A DNA stretch of 64,000 bases. It comes from Hyparrhenia diplandra. Lineage: Eukaryota; Streptophyta; Magnoliopsida; Poales; Poaceae. Of the stretch, positions 44,301 to 55,753 are shown one piece after another. Under the pieces are notes generated by a model. It searched no databases, was not told the origin of the DNA, and saw only the letters and a list, made by a program, of their open reading frames with translations. The stretch's first letter is position 1, and each line of letters begins with the position of its first letter. The DNA is taken from positions 558,001 to 622,000 of the forward strand of contig JADLZK010004681.1 of the NCBI GenBank assembly GCA_015847255.1. Reading direction: 5' to 3'. The position numbers were made by a program, and so were the translations under genes.

Positions 44301-47253
44301 TAGAGAAAGGGGTGTAGATGAAACCACAAAAGAATGCAAGAAGACAGAAAAATTACATAGTCATAATTAAGGCGAGGGCCATCATTTGTTGTTGTAGTTT
44401 TCTTGTTTACTTGTCTACCAGGAGCAAGCTCTTGTCGGTCCCAACCTGTAGTAAAGACACACCCATGAGAAACATTCAAAATCACAGAGAAACATTGCTG
44501 TGGCATTGCAAGATTATTACATGGGTATCATTTGCCAAGCGAGGGAGGATATCATTTGTTGGAGCAGTAGTCATGTTAATTGCCGATGGGGCTGCAACAG
44601 GCCTAGGGGCCAGCAAGCTCTCATCTGTTGCAACCTGTCATAAATGGTGCACTCATGATAAAGCATGGAATATACTTGAAATCACAAAGATAAACATTGC
44701 AAAAAGATGTCAAGCTTACATGTGTATCTTTTTCAAAGCAATGGTGGATAACACTTGTTCTTTGCTTTGTAGTCATGTTCATAGCCGACCAGGGCTACAA
44801 CAGCCTAGAGGGGGGCAAGGTCTCTTCCATTTCAAAGATGATGTGAACAATGCATTGATGGGGCTACAACAAGGCCTAGACGGGAGAAAGGTCTCCACCA
44901 CTTCAACCCTGAAATAAACAATGCATGTGTGAGATTGTAATGCTGGTAACCTTTTCAAAATCACAAGAGATACTTTGCGAAGGGGCATAGGAAGATTACA
45001 TGTGTATGGGGAAGCAAGTTCTCATCCTCTATGCCATATTGATCATAGTCTTCACCGCCTTCATAATTATCATATTCTTCACACCGTGGAGTAGTACGCG
45101 CCACATGGATAGGTCCTTCCGTGTCGGACTCTACACAAGAATAGGAACAATAATATCCATTGGTCGCTACTAGAGAAATGAATGTGCATATTAAGGCTTG
45201 TAAAGAGATAAATCAATTTTGGAGACTTCTAAACAGATTTTCTTTACCGCATACTGTCGTGAATTAGAGCCATGTTGTGATAGGATTTCAACATTTGCCA
45301 TTCCATGTGCTCTCCTTTCATCTTCCAATTCCTAAATGCGTTGCTCAAGTGTGTTGCTCTTAATTTCAGCTTTCCGTCGAGCCCAAATTTCCATTTGCAA
45401 CCTTGTTGACATGAGCCCTTTGATCCCCTCGGGTACGAATCTCTTGGGGAGTTGGTCCTAGACCCAAACCACGAACACGCCCTCTTGGCTCTTTTGCTCC
45501 TAAAAAAAGCAAAGAAGTTTATCACCTTCTTGAATTGTTTTATCCTTCAACTCGGTTGAGCTTCAACAATGGCTTTAAGCTCATCCTACAAAATATGAAT
45601 AAGTGAAGTGTATACATCGGATCCATGTTTTTGTGTGTGTGTGTGGGGGAGGGGAGGGGAGGGGGGCTTACAATCGTTTTTTTTGCCTCTATTGTAGGTA
45701 CTCCATTTTTTCTTGTATGTACATGGACCCATGTCTCATCTCTTCGGTTGGGCGCCCAAGTTTTTCACCCTACAAGATTTAAAGCTATGTATCAATGAAT
45801 ATGACCCCAAACAATTTATAGCATCAGTAATATGACAGGATTGTGTACCAGTTCATAACTACGGCAAGCAAAGCTGATGCTTCCAGAAGTATGATGAACC
45901 CTCACATTTGAATGATTTGCTTTTCCTCTTTTCACTCGCGAGCCTATGGTAGAAATCACCGAGATCCGCACATTCATAGGCAAGTAATGGAAAAGAGAGA
46001 TTCATATGAATGGTTCCTTACTTGACCTTCGTGAGACCTCCAAAATGTAATAAGACCATTGATGTCATCGACATTTAATATATTCTTAAGCCTGTCCTGG
46101 ATTTGTTCATCTGTTAGTGTTTCATCAAAATACTTCCTTTTTAAGTATGTCTTGTAGTTCCTCCACTTCGTTGCTATCGTATCAAGAAACCATTTCTCAA
46201 TAGTCTCATCCATATCAAAAGAATGCCTAATTTTCCAATAAAAAGGAGTCATCGATTATACTAGCTGAAATGAATTGCACTAAGTCGCTAATAATGTGTA
46301 CAGATTGCACTAAGTAGCTCTTCAAGGTAAGAATATACTACTAGCTGCAATGAATTGGATAACCTGCACAAGGGTAGACAATGCTATACCTCCAAGGTAG
46401 ACCAAACTTGTTTCTTCATGTTAATGGGAATATCCCTCCAATCGGCAATTGAACTGGTAATGACTTTCTCACTTGACAACCAATGGCACTAACAAATTTC
46501 CTATAATTTTCTCCTATAGGCTGTCCAAGTTCATTGATCGTTATTTTGATTTTTGGCATGTGAGCTTTCCTTGAGAATATTTCATTCATTGTGGTGATTT
46601 TCCTTCCCTCCCTCTTTTGAGTACAACCGGGCAGATCTGCAGACAGATGAGAAAATAAATATAATATCAAAGATATATATCTCGAAATTGTAGCAAGAAA
46701 TTGCAAAGCAATTGTTCGTAGAAGTTTTCAGTATTACAATACCTTCATTAGCACCTAAGAAATCTCCAACTACTTCATAATCAGGATCAACATTATTCTC
46801 GCACATTTGTAGTCTCAACATTATTCTCGCTCATTTGTAGCCTCAACATAAGCTCTTTGTGTTCTTGGTCGCAAATTACGATCGGAGATGGCTGCAACAC
46901 TTGGGTTTTGTGTTCTCTACGGGGAAAATGCACATGACAATGCTCACTTAGTATTTATACTATTTCGTAAATGTTGTTCATTCTAGTTTATTGTGAAAGG
47001 CAAAGCACACACATAATCAAGCAACTCCAAGCAGGCCATAAGTATTTTCACAAGTTTAGAAATGTTAAAAGACTATTATACAAGGCTAACCTTTATTCTT
47101 TTAGTTGGCTGGGTAATTTTGGAGTTCAGTGCTCAAATTTTTTAGACGAAGGGATTCCATCTTCTCCTGGTTTCTTGCAACTTGTTCCCATTTCTGCCTC
47201 TCATACTCGGTCATGTCATCATCTCCATTACCCCTTCCTCTTGCGCTTGACAT
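44301..47253 (-). pseudogene. CACTA second gene, Ptta/TnpA-like (Transposase_24 type), fragmented
   Basis: It begins at the ATG at 47253 (MSSARGRGNGDDDMTEYER, typical of plant Ptta/En/Spm proteins). Downstream exon-like pieces lie at about 46850-46420 and 46252-45974, the latter with EKWFLDTIATKWRNYKTYLK, a conserved Transposase_24 block. 45525-45244 is a charged segment. From about 45000 to 44360, similar exon-like units of roughly 190-240 bp encode short Ala/Pro stretches (for example RPVAAPSAINMTTAP) separated by splice-like signals. The intron structure and the 3' end are uncertain. By analogy it is the DNA-binding partner of the transposase. I cannot assemble one uninterrupted frame. Confidence 0.6.
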
Positions 47254-47459
47254 TTTTCTCCTAAAAAAGTACAAAGGAATTAGCAATCATTTTCTTATAT
47301 AAGAAATAATACAAACTGAAGGGAACAATTATTTTCATGCAATCAATGAGGCAATCACAAACCGCATAAATAACACTTACTTTGGAGGGTCAACAATTAT
47401 ACCATCTATGTCCGACCTACTAGTGGGGACAACCCCATTAATAACATCCACAAATCACC

Positions 47460-50400
47460 TTAGCATTCAGATCCGGCAATGGCGTAAACTAGTCCATTGC
47501 CAATATCTAGGTGCTCACTCTCCAAATTATCCATGTCATAGAAATCTCTTGGTTTGGACTGATGTACGTAAACCCACCTCGTAACCAGGATTTTCGTGAA
47601 CATAGAAGACTTGCAATCGCTTGTGATGCTAGTATGAAAGGCTCATCTCGATACTTTTTCACCAAGATTAAATAAATGTTTAAAGTTGACAAGTGGTGAC
47701 CCCAAACCGATTAGTTTTAACCCATTTGCCCCCCGCACACGGTTGTCAACCCAATCACACTTGAAAAGAACAACATTTCCTTTCTGATTATAGTTCAATT
47801 CAACTATCTCCTTTATAATGCCATAATAAGTCTTTTTTCGTATTGTGGCATTATCAATATCACCCCTCTCAAAGAATGTGTATTCTGCAACTAGAGCCAC
47901 CCCACTATTTTGGACAGACCTACCCATATCATAGGACTCGGTGTGAAAATCAAAACCATTTATTCTGTAGCTACTATATTTTTGTGCAGTCATGAATGGC
48001 GCCTTGGCTAAGATTTGTATCTCTTCTGATGCTTCCTGAGACATTTCTTCAACCTATGATTTGTAATAAATATTATCATTAAGGTAAATAAGAAGTTCAA
48101 CTTAGATAGCATGTCTTAAGTTATTTTCCTACTTACATGTGACCTAAACCACTCATGGAAGCATTCATGCCGCATTCGGTTGATAGCTCGGCTGGGTTCG
48201 AACGCCAATTAAGGATAGATGGTGACCATACTTTTCGCAAAGGTGAATTTATCATCGTCATTGTGCAAGAGAATCTAAACATATGGTGTGAAGTGAAACA
48301 GATACTTACTCCAAGTAAGGCCCTATACTTGGATAGTTGAACAAAACATATCTATGTGCCTGCTGACCAAGTCTTGTGGTCTAAACCCACTGTGCACTTC
48401 CCTAAACTAAACCCCGGTGCTATCAAAGAAAGGGGTTGTGGAATTTTTAGCTTGCAGCCCTTCAACATTTCTAAGCTCTCGGTTGTGTAAATAGTGTCCA
48501 CATAGTGTAAGGCTCTCATAAAACATAGAACCCTCCATAATTGCTCCCTCCGGATGGCTTTTTGAACGAGCATCACCTTTCAATCTCATTAAGAACCTAT
48601 ATATAAATATAATATAATAGGCTCATTATGTTGTAATAGTAGTATGTTTTTTATACGTATGCTGCAATACCAAAGAAAATACCTCTCAACAGGCCACATG
48701 CTACGGAAATGTACTGGACCAGCTATTCTTGCTTATAGGAAGATGGACCATCGATGTACCATGATGTCAAAAAAGGAGGGAAGGAATATAGTCTCCAAAA
48801 GGCTCAAGGTTTCAGCTATTTCAGCTTCTAGACTATCCATATCACTTTGGCGGAAAACAGGAGCACAAATTTTCCTGAAGAAATGACTAACACGTATCAC
48901 AGCAGCACTAACTACTTCTGGCAACACTTTCCTCACAGCAAGCGGTAGTAAGTGTTGTAGAACAATGTGGCATTCATGACTCTTAAGCCCAAACACCTTT
49001 CTCTCATTGACATGAACATTGTGACGTATATCAGATGCAAAACCAGCAGGAAACTTTACCCCTTTCAATACTTGACAAAATAATTTCTTTTCATCAAGAC
49101 TCATTGTATATGGTGCAGGTGGCAAATAAAATTGATCCTCAACATCAACAGGGTGGAGATCACTTCTAATACCTAGAGCTTGAATGTCTAACCGAGAATT
49201 CAGATTATCCTTAGATTTCCCTTCGGTGCCCAAGAATGTATTAACAAAGTTCTCATGCACATTTTTTCCTATGTGCATTGCATCAAAATTATGCCGCAGC
49301 ATCAAATCTTTCCAATAGGATAGCCTAAACCAAATAGACCTCCTTTTAAAAATGACTAATGGCTCCCCTACCTTGCGTTTCTTTCTTGCTGGTTTCTTCC
49401 CAGATGGATCCTTGCCAAAAACTGTAACAATATCTTTAGTACACTCCAACACTTCCTCCCCTGAGAGTGGAACAGGTGCCTGCCTCAATTCAGTTGAACC
49501 AAACTTATCAACATCGAACCTAAATGGGTGGTTTTCATCCAAAAACCTACGATGGTCCATATAGCAATTCTTGCTGCCCTTACCAAGTCTATGTGAACAA
49601 GTATACAAGTGGCAATCAGGACATGCCGCTTCACCAGCGGTGACACAACCAGATACATAGCCTAGGCCTGGAAAGTCTGTAATAGTCCACAACACCGCTG
49701 CCTTTAATTGGAACCACTCACGCTTTGATGCATCATAAGTTCTAATCCCCTCGTCAAACATATCTACCATATCATCCATAAATGGCTCGATAAAAACATC
49801 CATATCACTACCAGGAGCATGTTTTCCAGGAATTAGGAAAGAGAGTATGAAATTTGATTACTTCATGCACATTGATGGTGGATAATTGTAGGGAATACAT
49901 ATACCAGGCCAAATGCTATAGCTAATATTCTGGGTTCTATAAGGATTAAAACCATCACTGGCAAATGCAAGACGTATATTTCTACTATCCTTAGCAAACT
50001 CAGGATGTTTAAGATCAAAGTCTTTCCATAAAGGAGAATGATGCCTAAGAACATCATCTCTTGTTCTCTCCTCATCATGCCATCTTGTTAGAGCTGCTGT
50101 TTTAGAGCATAGAAACAATCTTTGGAGGCTTTTCTTTATTGGAAAGTACCTAAGAACCTTGTTAGGAACCTTGTACACATGTTTCCCATCTAGACTCTTC
50201 CTAGCTGATTTCCAACGTGAAACCTTGCACTTTGGACATGATTCAAAATCTTTATAATCCCCCCGATATAGAATGCAATCATTTTCACAGGACTAATGTA
50301 CCCAAGTCCTATGGACTTAATCAATTTCTTAGCTTCATAGTAGTTTCTGGGTAGTGTTGAACCCTCAAGTAAGACATCATTAAATAGATCTAGCAAAAGG

Positions 50401-50929
50401 TCAAAACTTCTCTCACCCATCCTCCAAGGAGTTTGATGTGAAGAAGCCTAATCGAAAAAACGCAGCCTTAGTGTACTTCTTACAGTTAGGAAATAATTCT
50501 TGACTATTGGCTTCTACCAACTTCTCGGAGGTCAACTAGTTCTTTAGGAAGCTCATCGTAACTATTGTCCTCAAAATCCCCTCTATCATCTAAACCACAA
50601 GCTAGGTCTCTAAGCAATCCAGATATGTCATCCTCTTCACTAGACTCTTCCACAGGATCAGCACCATCAACATTGCCGGTATCAACAAAAGAGGAACTAG
50701 CTTCCCCATGTAAATTCCAAGTTGTGTACCCTTGTAGAAAACCATGACATATTAAGTGCTCCCGTATTTCACTTGAGTCCCTCCAAAATGAGTTAACACA
50801 CTTTCTACAAGGGCATAGTATTTTGTCCCCTACTGCTGAATTGCTAAATGCAAAATCTAGGAAATTGTTGACCCCTCGTGAGTATTCCTTTGTGTGCCTA
50901 GCATCACTATTGATCCATGATTTATCCAT
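47460..50929 (-). pseudogene. CACTA TNP2/TnpD-type transposase, interrupted
   Basis: The start MDKSWIN is at 50929. The N-terminal transposase-associated domain shows ILCPCRKCVNSF and HLICHGF (C-x-C-x2-C and H), then an acidic linker. The Transposase_21 region (50420-48733) has LLLDLFNDVL, SDGFNPY, SIWPGICIPYNYPPSMCMK, MVDMFDEGIRTYD and WTITDFPGLGYVSG. DUF4218-like (48589-48350) and DUF4216-like (48044-47470, YYGIIKEIVELNY, FKCDWVD) segments follow. Defects: a frame change near 50285, a stop at 49858-49860 where the family has Gln, and further shifts near 48735 and 47640. An intron is possible near 48100-48350. The protein would cut and join the element's ends. As written it is not translatable. 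Confidence 0.8.
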
Positions 50930-52120
50930 GATTCTTTGTGGAGAGTGGTCTGTCCGATTATATTTGTTCAAACTACAAAATTTCATAACATAGACCAATT
51001 AGAAATTAGATAAACAATTCACAAGAAGTATTTGCATTGCCCACAACAAGCAACACAAGTTAAATGGCAGTAGCAACACATGAATTATTTCGGACATAGA
51101 ACCCATAAGTGTTAAGTGCATACCTACGGTACTTCAACTGTGAGGCCACAAACAATGTGAGCACAACGTCGGTGGAGCAGGTTTGCAACTTGTTGGGGAC
51201 TGTGGGGAGCACCACGTGCAGCCTTGTCTTGTGTTGTTGAAGAAAGTCTTATGTCAACCTCATTGTGGTTGGGTGCAGCACAGTCCTTGCTGGGTTTTGG
51301 TGCAACCGTCACAGCGTTCACAAGCCCCTGCTGAGTTTGAAGCACCAAGGACACAAATTACAGATGCATGTATGAAACAGTACAGAGCTAGCTTAAAGAT
51401 GCATGTATGAAACAGTACAGAGCTAATAATAATGGTGCAAAACATAGTGATTGGTAACTGCCAAACAGTACAGCACCGTCAAACGAAATTAAAAAAGCTT
51501 ATTTTTCAACACTTTATGATTGCTAACTGCAGATTGCTGACCACAACAATTTCATAAAAGCATTTACCTTTCTGTAATGCAAAGTGACACAACTACACTA
51601 CCCCTATAGGGCACCAAAAAGAAATTCATGTCGTAAGTACTCAAACCAGGCCATGTTAATCTATCAAGTCAAGAACAGAACACACTTGGTAAATACATAC
51701 ACTCCATAAGCTCTACAAATTTTTAAAGAAATTTAAAGAAAAAATAAAGCACTCCAAGAGCAAACAGATAATGCACACAATCCATTGGAAATCAGACTGA
51801 AAGAACAAGTTCTAACTTTATCATCTTCGACAACTCAACATTCCTCAATCCCTACAAGCCTACTGATTAAAGATTAGCTTCGCCTTTCTCTCCCACATCT
51901 GCTTCCTTAACCTCTGGCCACAACTCAACATGCTGCAAATAAAAATAAAATCACAAATTTGCACATTGCTGCCAATGGTGCTATTAGGGCCTCTGTTGTA
52001 TTCATTCACTCATTGGCTTCAACTTTATCCTATTCGACAACTCAACGTTCCTAAATCCTACAAGCCTACTAATTAATCGCCAGAGGGTGGACTGGGACTG
52101 GTACTTACATGTTGCCTGTG
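50930..52120. other. CACTA 5' non-coding region upstream of the transposase
   Basis: AT-rich, no gene. There is a 35-bp tandem duplication at about 51362-51431 (GATGCATGTATGAAACAGTA) and a diverged direct repeat of about 60 bp at 51815-51880 and 52015-52075 (TTCGACAACTCAAC). Confidence 0.5.
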
Positions 52121-52740
52121 AATCAGATTGAATCCCGGCGGCACTCCAGGGCGTGGTGCTGTTGCTCCCTCGTGGCTGCAGGGGTACGGTGGCAAGGGAT
52201 GACGGCGGACGGCGCTCCCTTGAGCGCTCCTCGAGGCTGCAGTGGGGCGGTCGAGGCGGCGAACGCTGCCCCTTTGGGCTCCCTCTGGCGCTCCTCGGGC
52301 TGCAGCGGCGCTCCCTCAGGGCTCCCTCGCGGCGGTCGAGGCAGCCGGGATGTGGGGCGTAGCGAGCAGGCGAGATTTGGCGTGGGATGGATGGGCGGCG
52401 GCGTCCGGTGAGAAGCAAGCTGGGCGGCGTCGGGGTGGGAGGACGGGCGGCGGCCGGGGGGGGGGGTGGGGGCGGCGTCGGAGTTGGGAGTGACGGAGGC
52501 GGCGTCGATTTGGGGAGTGACGGGCGGCGGGGTCGGGGTGGGATGGAGGATGGCCGACGGCGCCGGATGGAGAGTAGGGCCGGCGGCGTCGGGATGGGGA
52601 GGTGGCCGGCGGCGTGGGGGTTGGGCGCCGACGGGGATGGGCGGCGCTGGGGGATGGCGTCTGGGGCCCAAGAGAGAGGAGCGTGGGAGACAGCATTGAG
52701 GTGGGAGAGTGTGGCCGGCGTGATTGAGACTCTAGGGTTT
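52121..52740. other. GC-rich, G-run-rich segment near the CACTA right end
   Basis: Long overlapping ORFs on both strands come from GGCGGCG-type composition. A GGGGGGGGGGTGGGGG run lies near 52458-52473. No protein family is recognised. It may act as the CpG-rich promoter region of the element's minus-strand genes. Confidence 0.4.
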
Positions 52741-52879
52741 CATACATGGGCCGTGAGAGGCCAAAATTTGTGGGCCAACAAAATTTTACGCGGGCCAACC
52801 AAAATTTTACGCGACAAGGCGGGAGCCCAATGTAACTGGCGGGAAGTGGCGCACTTGAGCTACGTGAGGGGCCCACATG

Positions 52880-53084
52880 TATTTAGCATCAGACCGCGGC
52901 GACGCCGTTATGGTTTTAGCATCGATGGTTTGATGCTAAACTCGATATCTATAGCATCGATAACACATCGGTGAATGTTCCTTTTCGCGTCGACTCTCTC
53001 TAGGCATGTTTAGCGTCGATTATCCATCCTTAAAAAATATTTAGCACGGATGTTCTAATGGTGTTTTGGTGTTGTGGCATAGTG
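52880..53084. repeat. CACTA right subterminal and terminal repeats
   Basis: Motifs TTTAGCATCAGACC, TTTAGCATCGATGG, TATAGCATCGATAAC, TTTAGCGTCGATT and TTTAGCACGGATG, followed by the inverted terminus GGTGTTGTGGCATAGTG. Confidence 0.75.
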
Positions 53085-53681
53085 GCGACGCCCAAATCAC
53101 CGCCGCCGCTCGCCTTCTTCCTCGAATTACCGGTGACATCGCCTCAAGGCCAAGGGTGATCTTCATCTTCTTCCTGGTGGAGAGGCCATCTTCATCTTCT
53201 ACGACATGACGAAGGAAATCGGTCAAGGATTTGGATCATCTGAGCGCATGGGAGGGTATGATCGATTCATCATCTCTCTTTTTTTTCGCTCTACGTTTCT
53301 AAATGTTTCAAGAGTTCATTTTCGCTGCTTCACATACTATCATGAGTATGTTTCATCTGCTCTGGTCATATCGTTTCATGAGATGCCCGATGCATATTCC
53401 TCAAGTTATCTATCTACCATGTCTGGAATGTTTGTGTGATTCAGTTATATTGTCTCATATGCTCATGTCCATGTGTTTTAGTAGTTCTGCTACGCTGTTT
53501 CATATGTGACTGTCTACATGTTTCAGTTGATCTGTTACATCGTTTCATTTGTCACATGCTTAAGTTTATCTTGAATATGGTTGATGTCTTGATTTCAAAA
53601 TTTATCAACCTTTTATATGTCATCATCATAATGTTAATTCATGGAATTAAAATGATATGGAAATTGCCTAAATGTCTAACA
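53085..53681 (+). repeat. 3' LTR of the Copia element, right part
   Basis: Continues the LTR after the GCG duplication and matches 36509-37098 of the 5' LTR, ending TCTAACA. Confidence 0.9.
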
Positions 53682-53766
53682 GGCTTTGGATTCTGATTTT
53701 CTTATGACTTATTTAAAGTATCATTTTCAGGTAAAATGGTTGTTACATTTTTCAGTAAACGACTAA

Positions 53767-55021
53767 GGGCCCGTTTGGTACCGCTCGTGGAGCGGCTTCA
53801 CGAGCGGCTTGACGGCTTCCATCCGCTCCCTCGTCCGCTCCCCTGATTTTGCGCTGAGAGAAGGGTAGACCCGACGTGAAGCTGCCAAATCACAGCTCCC
53901 TCCCGCTCCCTCTCTCAAAAATGTCTGTATTGCCCCTCGGTTTACCCCAAAATTACAGGAAATTGCCATGGACAATCCCGTATCGCTCTCTGTCCTCGCT
54001 CCTCTCCCCGCGTCGTAGCGGCGGCGCTCCTCCAGCCTAGGATCCGCCGCATCCGCCTGCTCCCGCCGCGGCCAGTACCTCGCAGACTGCTGGTAGCAGC
54101 CCTCCGCTCCCATCGCGCGCGCCGCCGCCGCCCTATCCGCGCCGCTCTCCGGCGCCTAGTCCCCACCGCTGCCAGCCCGGCGCGCTCGCCCGAACAACCC
54201 GAGCGCGTGCTTGCTTGCTTGCGACGGCGCTAGCTGCGGCCCTCATCGACGACGCACCGCGCGCGAGGCGGACATCGACGACGACCGTGCGTGTCGACAA
54301 GGAGCGAACTCCGTCCAGCCGTCAGCTTCTTCTTCACCGCTAGCTTCCGATCCAGGCCACCCTCCTCCTCCGCATCCTTCTGCACCAAGCCGTCCGTCCG
54401 TCGCAGGAACCCGTACGTGCAGCAGTGGCAGTCCGTCGTCGTCTCCATCTCGCCGGCCGGTGTCTCGTTCGATCGATCTTGTATACTAGCTACCTTGCAG
54501 TGGTTGTGGTGCTCGATCTCTAGCTAGGCACCAGCAGCGGCGGCGGAGAGCCGGAGATCGATCGATCGACACCGTGAGCTACGGGGCAGCTCTTCTGGTC
54601 TGTGTTCCATTTTCCAGCAGTTCTTGCTCTTTCTTGTGCTCGATCCATGGCCTGCAGGCCGGCAAGCTAGATGATGATGCATAGTTAACTAACCAATCTA
54701 GGCTGGCCATGACATGTTCTGAATGTCTGATGATCGGAGCCATGGTGAGTCTGAATGTCTGAACGAGACTGAACGTGAGTCTGAACATGAGTCTGTTGAA
54801 TGTGAGTCTGAATGTCTGAACGTGCTGATGCGTGAGCTCAGTTCCTGCCCAGTCGTGTGGATAGGGGCATGTTGGACAAACACAATTGAAAAGTTGGTGG
54901 TGAAGCTGCTTTACCAAACATAATTATAAAAACAGCTCAGCTTAATTAAGAAAGTTGGTGGTGAAGCTGTTTTCTAGAAAAACAGCTTAGCTGATGAAGC
55001 TAAGCTGTACTAAACAGGCCC
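53767..55021. mobile_element. PIF/Harbinger-type non-autonomous element, TSD TAA
   Basis: The 1255-bp element starts GGGCCCGTTTGGTAC and ends GTACTAAACAGGCCC, imperfect inverted repeats, with TAA at 53764-53766 and 55022-55024. The interior 53985-54450 is GC-rich with ORFs on both strands of no recognised family, possibly captured gene sequence. Bases 54740-54840 repeat GAGTCTGAA(T/C) in short units. Confidence 0.75.
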
Positions 55022-55309
55022 TAAAAATACAGGCTTACATATATATCATGTACATGTATACTTACAATACAACACGAGCAACCTGCTAATGACAAGGCAG
55101 GGAAGCATGGACAGGATCGCAATCGCAACCGATGAGGCAGCTTGACAAAGCTTGCCAAGGGAAAAGGGAAAAAAAAAGCAACAGCAAGGACAGAACCACC
55201 GGATTTTACCCGAGGGATCCAAGAATCCAAGAACAAGGCAAACGGCAAACATGCCACAATGTCGACTATCAATGATTAAGATTCTGATCTAGGGTGGGAA
55301 ATATCCAAT
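55022..55309. other. Intergenic sequence, no gene seen
   Basis: Minus-strand ORFs of 68-83 codons overlap here in different frames with no recognised similarity. Confidence 0.35.
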
Positions 55310-55386
55310 ATGGACTAACTGGACGACTATGGTGAGTGGTGCACTGACAGCACTAACAGCTGCCAAGGCCACTCCTTCCCATGAAG

Positions 55387-55423
<37 letters not shown>

Positions 55424-55535
55424 AACCAAAAATATTGAGGCATCTGTTTTTGTGCTGAAACAGCACTTGTAACAAAGTAGGCAGGCCAAATTCCAACTAA
55501 ATCAACACAATCATTGGGAAAGATGTGATAGTGAA
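55310..55535. repeat. Dispersed copy of the gene D 3'-flank sequence
   Basis: The sequence is similar to 26840-27100: CTATGGT(G/C)AGTG, ACAGC(A/T)(C/A)TAACAGCT, ACTCCTTCC, a long T run (55390-55421 here) and GGCAGGCCAAATTC. The shared unit may be a retroposed 3' UTR or an uncatalogued repeat. Confidence 0.65.
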
Positions 55536-55753
55536 CCCCTGTTTTCAGGACGGCTGGTCGAGTCTGGACGCGAGGGGACCGCCCAGGTCGCCCAGGACGA
55601 TTAGTCGTCGTCCAGCACGATTAATCGACCTGGACGAGTCCCCCTGGTCGTCCTAGTCGTCTCCTACATATAGGAACTGGTACATAGATATATACCATAT
55701 TTATGTATATATTATATAGTTATATACGATAATATATATTATATATATATATA
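55536..55753. repeat. GC-rich imperfect inverted repeat and TA-rich tract
   Basis: GACGCGAGGGGACCGCCCAGG (split as two arms) and CCTGGACGAGTCCCCCTGG are imperfectly complementary around 55575-55655, with GATTAGTCGTCGTCC and GGTCGTCCTAGTCGTC nearby. TA repeats run at 55720-55753. Confidence 0.45.

Larger units (their letters stand above)
42069..53084 (-). mobile_element. CACTA (En/Spm) transposon, 11,016 bp, nested in the Copia 3' LTR
   Basis: Termini are CACTATGCCACAACACCA at 42069 and its reverse complement ending 53084. The 3-bp target duplication GCG lies at 42066-42068 and 53085-53087, and the Copia LTR reads continuously across if the element is removed. Subterminal AGCATC(A/G)GA-type motifs occur at about 42120-42350 and 52890-53010, in the same orientation at both ends. 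Two genes lie on the minus strand: a TNP2/TnpD-type transposase and a Ptta/TnpA-like gene. It is the youngest large insertion in this nest. Confidence 0.93.
36044..53681 (+). mobile_element. Copia retrotransposon, with an 11-kb CACTA transposon in its 3' LTR
   Basis: The 5' LTR (36044-37098, 1055 bp) and 3' LTR (41604-42068 plus 53085-53681, 1059 bp excluding the 3-bp repeat) both start TGTTGGAATATATT and end TCTAACA. Flanks are GGGTT (36039-36043) and GGCTT (53682-53686), a near-match 5-bp duplication. GGTGGGGAT precedes the 3' LTR. Gene order gag, protease, integrase, reverse transcriptase, RNase H is diagnostic of Copia. No canonical TGGTATCAGAGC primer site follows the 5' LTR. Confidence 0.9.

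Noticed and set aside
52123..52974. Long ORFs on both strands (182-195 codons)
   Set aside because: GC-rich, G-run-dominated sequence at the CACTA end with no domain.
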